Assembly (NCBI GenBank): GCA_009774175.1
Contig: VSNG01000016.1
Span: forward strand, 9,407-73,406
Direction: 5' to 3'
From: Lachnospiraceae bacterium
GTDB lineage: Bacteria; Bacillota; Clostridia; Lachnospirales; Lachnospiraceae
Length of the DNA: 64,000 nt
The notes under the pieces are model-generated. The model worked only from the letters and a program-made list of their open reading frames with translations, did not search any database and was not told the DNA's origin. Shown here one piece after another: positions 59,330 to 64,000 of this stretch. The position numbers and the translations under genes were made by a program. Each line of letters starts with the position of its first letter. The first letter of the stretch is position 1.

Positions 59330-60273
59330 TTAACACACTGACAGAGAAAATTAAGAAACTGGAGGCGCCAATCGTGGTGGGACTTGATCCCACCATGAAG
59401 TTTGTACCGGCGTATATTAAAAAGCAGGCTTTTGCAGAGTTCGGAGAGACCCTGCGGGGCGCCGCGGAGGCAATTTTCACTTTTAATAAAGGGATTGTGG
59501 ATGCGGTATGCGATCTGGTGCCGGCGGTGAAGCCGCAGATCGCCATGTACGAACAGTTTGGCGTGGAAGGACTGACTGCCTTTCAGAAGACGGTTGCTTA
59601 TTGTAAGGAAAAGGGGCTGGTGGTGATTGGCGATATCAAGCGCGGCGATATCGGATCAACTTCCGAGGCTTATGCGGTGGGACATCTGGGACAGGTACAG
59701 GTGGGCGATACCATGTGCCGCGGCTTTGCGGAAGATTTTGCCACGGTGAATCCCTATCTTGGTTCTGACGGCGTAAAGCCCTTTATCGAGGTGTGCAGGA
59801 AGGAAAAAAAGGGTCTTTTTGTTCTGGTAAAAACCTCCAATCCCAGCAGCGGAGAATTTCAGGACCGCCTTGTGCTTCCAAAAGACAGCACGGATGCGGC
59901 AGAGGCAAAACCGCTGTATGAGGTGGTTGGCGAGAAAGTAGCCGAATGGGCGGCCGACTGCATGGGCGAAGAATACAGTTATATCGGCGCGGTTGTGGGC
60001 GCGACTTACCCCGAAATGGGAAAGGTTTTAAGGCGGATCATGCCAAAGTCTTACATTCTGGTGCCCGGTTACGGTGCGCAGGGCGGTAAGGGGAAGGACT
60101 TAAAGCACTTTTTCAATGAAGACGGGCTGGGAGCTATTGTCAATTCCTCAAGGGGAATTATTGCGGCCTATCAACAGGAGAGCTATGCAAAGTACGGGGA
60201 AGCAAACTATGCGGATGCGGCCCGTGCGGCAGTGCTCGATATGAAAGAAGATATTCGGACGGCTATTTTCTGA
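59326..60273 (+). CDS. pyrF: Orotidine 5'-phosphate decarboxylase
   Basis: The 315-residue enzyme is the group that includes PyrF of about 300 residues, longer than the Bacillus form. It removes CO2 from OMP to make UMP. The substrate site starts VVGLDPTMKF near residue 18; the catalytic Asp-Lys-Asp set is in VIGDIKRGDIGSTSEAYA near 104; VNPYLGSDGVKPF follows near 142; VPGYGAQGG near 246 and NSSRGIIAAY near 272 bind phosphate. The GTG start overlaps the Nudix gene stop as GTGA. Confidence 0.94.
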   Translation: MINTLTEKIKKLEAPIVVGLDPTMKFVPAYIKKQAFAEFGETLRGAAEAIFTFNKGIVDAVCDLVPAVKPQIAMYEQFGVEGLTAFQKTVAYCKEKGLVVIGDIKRGDIGSTSEAYAVGHLGQVQVGDTMCRGFAEDFATVNPYLGSDGVKPFIEVCRKEKKGLFVLVKTSNPSSGEFQDRLVLPKDSTDAAEAKPLYEVVGEKVAEWAADCMGEEYSYIGAVVGATYPEMGKVLRRIMPKSYILVPGYGAQGGKGKDLKHFFNEDGLGAIVNSSRGIIAAYQQESYAKYGEANYADAARAAVLDMKEDIRTAIF

Positions 60274-60274
60274 C

Positions 60275-60304
60275 GTATATTTTCATAAGAAAAACGGCAT
60301 ACTG
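60275..60304 (+). promoter_or_regulatory. Candidate sigma-G promoter for spoVAD
   Basis: GTATA (60275-60279), 18 bases, CATACTG (60298-60304). It agrees with the sigma-G consensus (gHATR, then CATxxTA) except for the last base. It lies about 55-60 bases before spoVAD, where a forespore promoter is expected. Confidence 0.5.
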
Positions 60305-60366
60305 TTCCTGAATGGAATGAGAAAGACGCGGTCAGTGCAGCTATTGCGATGGCGGAAAGGGATAGT

Positions 60367-61383
60367 ATGTTAGGAAAGCAAAGCATTCAGTTTGAAAAGA
60401 AACCGTACATCATAGGCAGCGCATCCGTTACCGGCAGTAAGGAAGCGCAGGGGCCCATGGGAGAGCTTTTTGACAAAGTCGGCTATGACGACAAATTTGG
60501 CGCGAAGACCTGGGAGGAAGCAGAGAGTATTCTGCAAAAGGAAGCCCTTGAGATCGCCATTTCCAAGGCCGATCTTACGAAGCAGGATTTACAGATGGTG
60601 TTTGCAGGCGATCTTTTGGGCCAGTCCATTGCCAGCAGTTTTGGCATGGCGGGATATCAGCTGCCTCACGTGGGGCTTTACGGCGCCTGTTCCACCTGCG
60701 GCCTGTCCCTGACTATGGGCGGCGTGACGATCTCCGGCGGGTTTGCGCAGAAGGCGGCCTGCGTTACTTCCAGCCATTTTGCCAGCGCCGAGAAAGAGTT
60801 TCGCTTTCCGCTGGCATACGGAAACCAGAGACCCAAATCGGCTACCTGGACGGTGACGGGAAGCGGGGCGTTCATCCTGTCCTCCCAGCCGGGTAAACAG
60901 ACACGGGCTGTGATGGAAGGCGTGACGGTGGGAAAGATCGTGGACTACGGGGTAAAGGATTCCATGAATATGGGCGCATGTATGGCCCCGGCTGCGGCGG
61001 ATACCATAAAACAGAATCTGGAGGATTTTGGCAGGGAGCCAAAGGATTATGATAAGATTATCACCGGAGATCTGGGAACGGTGGGTCAGAAGCTTCTGTT
61101 TGATTTGCTTGCGGAGAAGAAGATAGATATTACCAGACAGCATATGGACTGCGGTATTGAAATCTATGACAGTGAAAAGCAGCATACGGATGCAGGCGGT
61201 TCCGGCTGTGGATGCAGTGCGGTGGTGCTGTCGGCTTATATATTGAAGAAGCTGGAGGAGGGCATTTGGAAGAGGGTGCTCTTTGTACCTACGGGTGCTC
61301 TTTTAAGTAAAACCAGCTTTAACGAGGGACAGACGATTCCGGGCATTGCCCACGGGGTAGTGCTGGAACATTATGAGGGATAA
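60367..61383 (+). CDS. spoVAD: Stage V sporulation protein AD
   Basis: The 338-residue thiolase-fold protein binds dipicolinic acid for transport into the forespore through the SpoVA channel. It has the family pattern FAGDLLGQSIASSFGM near residue 79 and YGACSTCGLSL near residue 105, which replaces the thiolase Cys site, and GSGCGCSAVVLSAYI near 278. The ATG at 60367 has GGAAAGG 5 bases upstream; an ATG at 60349 lies before it. It stands alone, without spoVAC or spoVAE, and ends at a terminator. Confidence 0.94.
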   Translation: MLGKQSIQFEKKPYIIGSASVTGSKEAQGPMGELFDKVGYDDKFGAKTWEEAESILQKEALEIAISKADLTKQDLQMVFAGDLLGQSIASSFGMAGYQLPHVGLYGACSTCGLSLTMGGVTISGGFAQKAACVTSSHFASAEKEFRFPLAYGNQRPKSATWTVTGSGAFILSSQPGKQTRAVMEGVTVGKIVDYGVKDSMNMGACMAPAAADTIKQNLEDFGREPKDYDKIITGDLGTVGQKLLFDLLAEKKIDITRQHMDCGIEIYDSEKQHTDAGGSGCGCSAVVLSAYILKKLEEGIWKRVLFVPTGALLSKTSFNEGQTIPGIAHGVVLEHYEG

Positions 61384-61400
61384 AAGATGAGCGGAAATGG

Positions 61401-61428
61401 AAAGACCGGGCTGTGCCCGGTCTTTTAG
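61401..61428 (+). terminator. Terminator of spoVAD, possibly two-way
   Basis: AAGACCGGG (61402-61410), loop CTGTG, CCCGGTCTT (61416-61424), then TT. The run of A before the stem could make it work for the convergent nuclease gene too. Confidence 0.85.
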
Positions 61429-62142
61429 TTACATATCTTCCGGCAGAAGTTCTATCATAAGCTGCATCTGAAACTCAATTCTGCCTTCATTACGTTCCTC
61501 TTGTGCAATCTTTTCCATAATTTCACACATAACCTGCTGTCCCTCCTCTGTTTCTTTATACCGGCGTTTACTGCCGGAGGTGACGGGAAATTTGCTGTTG
61601 TACGCAGCATCGTCAACAAATACTTCCATCAGTTCCGCTACTTCGGAGCCGTCCTTTACTTTGGCATTGACGTAAACTTCTTCAAATCCATTATCGACAA
61701 CTTTTCCGGTTTCCCTTATGACACGGTCTACATGGTACAAGGATCGGTTTCCGCTAAAGAGGTCAAAACGGGAGATGAATACAACACAGACATCGGGGAT
61801 GTTCTGAAATTTTGCACCGGGATCGGTGAGATTGGTAGTAAGGCTCGCGCCATTGTAGCGGACACGGCGCTGATGATCGGTGTCATTTGCCTTTTGCACC
61901 TCGATATCCGTGTCCCGTCCGTCCCCAAGGATACATTTGGCATCAAGGATCACGAAGCGTCCCGGCAGATTCGTTCCGGCATACTGGGATGTGGATTCCA
62001 GCACGGAGAGTCGGGGATCTGACAAGAACACCCGTAAAATTTCTTCACAGAAATTTTTATCCTCTGCCATCGTGCGGAACATCAGGTCGTCAATGGGATT
62101 GAGTTTTTTCGCTTCTTCGCGTATTTTTGCTTTATTACTCAT
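61429..62142 (-). CDS. PD-(D/E)XK nuclease of the Rpn/transposase family
   Basis: The 237-residue protein has the family start NPIDDLMFRTMAEDKNF, then the nuclease core FVILDAKCILGDGRDTDIEVQKA near residue 68, where Asp and Glu-x-Gln form the PD-(D/E)XK site. A helical tail with IAQEERNEGRIEFQMQ follows. These recombination-promoting nuclease (Rpn) proteins are abundant in Lachnospiraceae and linked to mobile DNA. The ATG at 62142 has AAAGGA 6 bases upstream; a non-ATG start at 62166 is possible. The tail is shorter than in many relatives, which have extra glycine-rich repeats. Confidence 0.85.
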   Translation of the reverse strand: MSNKAKIREEAKKLNPIDDLMFRTMAEDKNFCEEILRVFLSDPRLSVLESTSQYAGTNLPGRFVILDAKCILGDGRDTDIEVQKANDTDHQRRVRYNGASLTTNLTDPGAKFQNIPDVCVVFISRFDLFSGNRSLYHVDRVIRETGKVVDNGFEEVYVNAKVKDGSEVAELMEVFVDDAAYNSKFPVTSGSKRRYKETEEGQQVMCEIMEKIAQEERNEGRIEFQMQLMIELLPEDM

Positions 62143-62608
62143 GTCTGATCCTTTGTCTGTGTTCACAGCAAAGCTCTTGCTATTATCTATAGTATACTAT
62201 TTTTCAAAAGATACTCAATAAAAAACTTATGATGTGGATGCTGTTTGGAGTGACGGCTCTTTACTGCTATAAAATGACATCCTTTCAGACTGCCCTGGAA
62301 TGAAGCTTGGATCAGAGGTTTTTCGAAAAATATTCAAGGTACAGCTTCTTTCGGTATTCGCTGTCGGAAAGGGCGCGCTGTATTTCCTCAGTCTTTCCGG
62401 CGTCCATCAGGGATATGCCATACTTATTCGTGAAGAGTTGGCTGCCCAAAACAAAAATAAACAGAACAGGGACACGATCAGCCGACAATTCAGCTAATCA
62501 TGTCTTTTTTATTTCTTTTTATCTGGTACAATTCTGTACGTCTGAAAAAGTATATAAGGGAATAATGGGTTGAATCAACCAAAACGAAAGTATTTCAGGA
62601 GGAAAAGT
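62143..62608. other. Gene-poor, AT-rich stretch with decayed coding traces
   Basis: This 466-base gap has no convincing intact gene. It is more AT-rich than the region to its left. The first 80 bases probably hold the promoter of the minus-strand nuclease. The middle carries a minus-strand coding remnant (62313 to about 62495). The end leads to the ribosome binding site of tnpV. Confidence 0.5.
62313..62495 (-). pseudogene. Possible C-terminal gene remnant
   Basis: Read on the minus strand, a frame of about 60 codons ends in TGA at 62313-62315 and gives a plausible protein end (FTNKYGISLMDAGKTEEIQ, later YRKKLYLEYFSKNL). It has no credible start or ribosome binding site and stops upstream in TGA. 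It looks like the 3' end of a lost gene, joined at the edge of the mobile segment. No family recognised; chance is possible. Confidence 0.35.
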
Positions 62609-62986
62609 ATGAGTGAATTAAAGGAACGGATAACGGAAAATGGTATTGATTATATACTGGCAGGGGATTATTATATCCCTGATTTGAAACTGCCGGAAGA
62701 AAACCGTCCGATTGGATATTTTGGTCGGCTACATCGGGATTATCTGAAGCAGGAACATTCAGCACGTTACACAGCATTATTACTGACTTGTGAATTGTGG
62801 ACATATCTTGCCGATTTGAATGAGCAGGCAGAGAAACGGTTAGATATTATCATGGAACAGATGAAGATTGTCGAAGGAGTGACGGAGGAATTAAAAGCAA
62901 AAAATCAATGGGAATGGGTTCAGAAGATGAACAGTATCCGATATCGGGCAGAGGAAATAGTTAAAAATGAGATGGTTTATATCTAA
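62609..62986 (+). CDS. tnpV: TnpV, transposon-encoded protein
   Basis: The 125-residue protein has the TnpV pattern: NGIDYILAGDYYIPDL near residue 10, RPIGYFGRLHRDYLKQEH near residue 33 and a helical second half. TnpV is named after the Tn4451-type mobilisable transposons of Clostridia, and such genes are found in many integrative elements; the exact role is not known. The ATG at 62609 has AGGAGG 7 bases upstream. No site-specific recombinase is next to it, so the element is partial or continues outside the window. Confidence 0.82.
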   Translation: MSELKERITENGIDYILAGDYYIPDLKLPEENRPIGYFGRLHRDYLKQEHSARYTALLLTCELWTYLADLNEQAEKRLDIIMEQMKIVEGVTEELKAKNQWEWVQKMNSIRYRAEEIVKNEMVYI

Positions 62987-63006
62987 ATCATGGAGGCAAA
63001 AGTAAT

Positions 63007-63375
63007 ATGGAAAAACAAGTTTATATTACAGAGGAAGAACGTGCAAAGTGCCAAAAAGTAACTGATGCGTTTGCGGAACTGTACGAGATGGAGAAAATCG
63101 TGGTGCTTGATGCGGGCAGATACGGCTTTGTGGAGCTGAAATATTACAAGCCGCCGCATGGCTTTGAAGAAGATGCAACTTTCACGGACGGCAGAGCATT
63201 GTTTGATGCTCTTTGGCAGGAATGGTTCGATACAACACTGTATCTGACAGCAAAGAAAATGCAGTTAGATAATATCATCTATGAGGAAGTATTCAACTGC
63301 CTTTCAAAAGAAAAACAATCGTCAATTATTGCGAAAAAAGCCGACTTTGCAAGAAAGGCGGGTATAACTCTGTAA
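63007..63375 (+). CDS. Hypothetical protein downstream of tnpV
   Basis: The 122-residue soluble protein starts MEKQVYITEEERAKCQKV and has alternating strands and helices (IVVLDAGRYGFVELKYYKPP near residue 31, WQEWFDTTLYLTAKKM near 71). It lies 20 bases after tnpV with a matching AT-rich composition, so it is probably cargo or an accessory gene of the same element. I do not recognise a family. A terminator follows it. Confidence 0.65.
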   Translation: MEKQVYITEEERAKCQKVTDAFAELYEMEKIVVLDAGRYGFVELKYYKPPHGFEEDATFTDGRALFDALWQEWFDTTLYLTAKKMQLDNIIYEEVFNCLSKEKQSSIIAKKADFARKAGITL

Positions 63376-63428
63376 AATCAGTTTTACGGAAAGTCAATGC
63401 CCTGTATAGAGGGAAAAAGATTAGAATG

Positions 63429-63455
63429 GCTCTGTGTATGATATGCAGAGCTTTT
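63429..63455 (+). terminator. Terminator after the tnpV unit
   Basis: GCTCTG (63429-63434), an 11-base loop, CAGAGC (63446-63451), then TTTT. Short stem but a good T-run. Confidence 0.6.
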
Positions 63456-63551
63456 CACTTTTGGACATATTGTCTAAAAGTTATAAAAGAGGAACGAATG
63501 AGATGTTATGCACTTTTCCATAATGCGGTCTTTAATGATAAGTCTGCAAAT

Positions 63552-63591
63552 TTTACAAATATTTGACAAAAGTTGTGTTTTTGATTTTACA
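63552..63591 (+). promoter_or_regulatory. Candidate Pho boxes and promoter for pstS
   Basis: TTTACA (63552-63557) and TTGACA (63563-63568) are spaced by 5 bases, the 11-base period of PhoB/PhoP direct repeats; TTTACA recurs at 63586. TTGACA may double as a -35 element 17 bases from the weak -10 TTTACA, typical of activator-dependent promoters. Confidence 0.45.
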
Positions 63592-63654
63592 GACAGCACT
63601 TATCATAATAATCACAGAGCAAAAAATATCAGATAGAAAAGGAGAAAATGTATC

Positions 63655-64000
63655 ATGAAAAAATTTGTCACACTTATTGCGATTGTATCACTTATTCTTA
63701 CTGCTATGACAGGATGTGGGAAAACAGTCAGTGGATCGGTATCTACGGACGGTTCAACTTCTATGGAAAAAGTCATTGGCGCTTTGGGAGAAGCCTTTGA
63801 GGGAAACAATTCCGGCGTAACCTTTACATATAATCCTACCGGCTCCGGTTCTGGAGTTACAGCGGTTGCAGAGGGACGTTGTGATATTGGTCTTTCCAGC
63901 CGTAACTTAAAGGATGAAGAAAAGGCACAGGGGTTGACTGAAACGATACTGGCTCTTGATGGCATTGCTATTATTGTAAATCCTGATAATCCGGTAAATG
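63655..64000 (+). CDS. pstS: Phosphate ABC transporter binding protein PstS, 5' part
   Basis: The frame runs off the window end; 115 codons are visible. A lipoprotein signal (KKFVTLIAIVSLILTAMTGC, Cys near residue 21) is followed by the PstS phosphate-loop sequence VSTDGSTSMEKVIGAL near residue 28 and PTGSGSGVTAVAEGRCDIGLSSR near residue 60, both contacting phosphate. It binds phosphate outside the cell for uptake by PstCAB, which should follow. AGGAGAAA at 63640 precedes the start. Pho-box-like repeats upstream suggest induction by phosphate shortage. Confidence 0.93.
   Translation, partial: MKKFVTLIAIVSLILTAMTGCGKTVSGSVSTDGSTSMEKVIGALGEAFEGNNSGVTFTYNPTGSGSGVTAVAEGRCDIGLSSRNLKDEEKAQGLTETILALDGIAIIVNPDNPVN

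Overview
The window looks like chromosome of an anaerobic, endospore-forming member of the Bacillota, most likely a Lachnospiraceae-type Clostridia. This rests on the spoIIAA-spoIIAB-sigF operon, the spoVA genes, a typical Gram-positive gene set (LCP ligase, ClpC, RadA, MBOAT/DHHW pair), AGGAGG-type ribosome binding sites and moderate G+C. No rRNA, CRISPR array or complete insertion sequence is visible. One tRNA (Trp, CCA) is present.

Layout. 1-7 kb: the end of a FapA-like protein, folC, a zinc-ribbon TPR protein, the sigma-F operon and pyrE. 7-13 kb: an M29-like peptidase and a purine cluster purE-purM-purN-purD. 13-21 kb: a zinc-ribbon regulator, an SH3/polyampholyte membrane protein, a GntR repressor coupled to clpC, radA and an LCP protein. 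21-25 kb: a heterodimeric ABC exporter, a lipoprotein and tRNA-Trp. 26-31 kb: a minus-strand operon DUF3842 - GH42 beta-galactosidase - DHHW protein - MBOAT acyltransferase. 31-33 kb: spoVAA-AB-AC. 33-43 kb: a DUF512 radical-SAM-like protein, an acetyltransferase, a methyl-accepting protein, a TetM-like GTPase fused to a Rae1/YacP NYN nuclease, and an OmpR-type two-component pair. 43-50 kb: a minus-strand signalling operon of a receiver-HD-GYP protein and two hybrid histidine kinases, one carrying HPt and the other a C-terminal DegV lipid-binding domain. 50-61 kb: a SUV3-like RNA helicase coupled to a phosphopantetheinyl transferase, an alpha/beta hydrolase, a periplasmic-sensor EAL protein, a DUF218 protein, a TPR lipoprotein, a Nudix-fold protein overlapping pyrF, and spoVAD. 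61-64 kb: an AT-richer, mobile-element-like tail with a PD-(D/E)XK nuclease, TnpV and the start of pstS.

How it fits together. Sporulation genes occur in three separate places: spoIIA, spoVAA-AC and an isolated spoVAD with a sigma-G-like promoter. Pyrimidine genes pyrE and pyrF are likewise unlinked here. Signalling is dense: an MCP, a classical kinase/regulator pair, and two proteins expected to degrade cyclic-di-GMP (HD-GYP and EAL, the latter with a ruined GGDEF domain).

The most unusual items are the GTPase-NYN fusion (a ribosome-binding GTPase joined to an A-site mRNA endonuclease domain) and the hybrid kinase with a DegV domain, which suggests a phosphorelay that reads fatty-acid status and ends in cyclic-di-GMP turnover. 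Both functions are inferred from domain content only. Recurrent intergenic hairpin modules, found between spoIIAA and spoIIAB, purE and purM, and around the helicase pair, are a second layer of unexplained structure.
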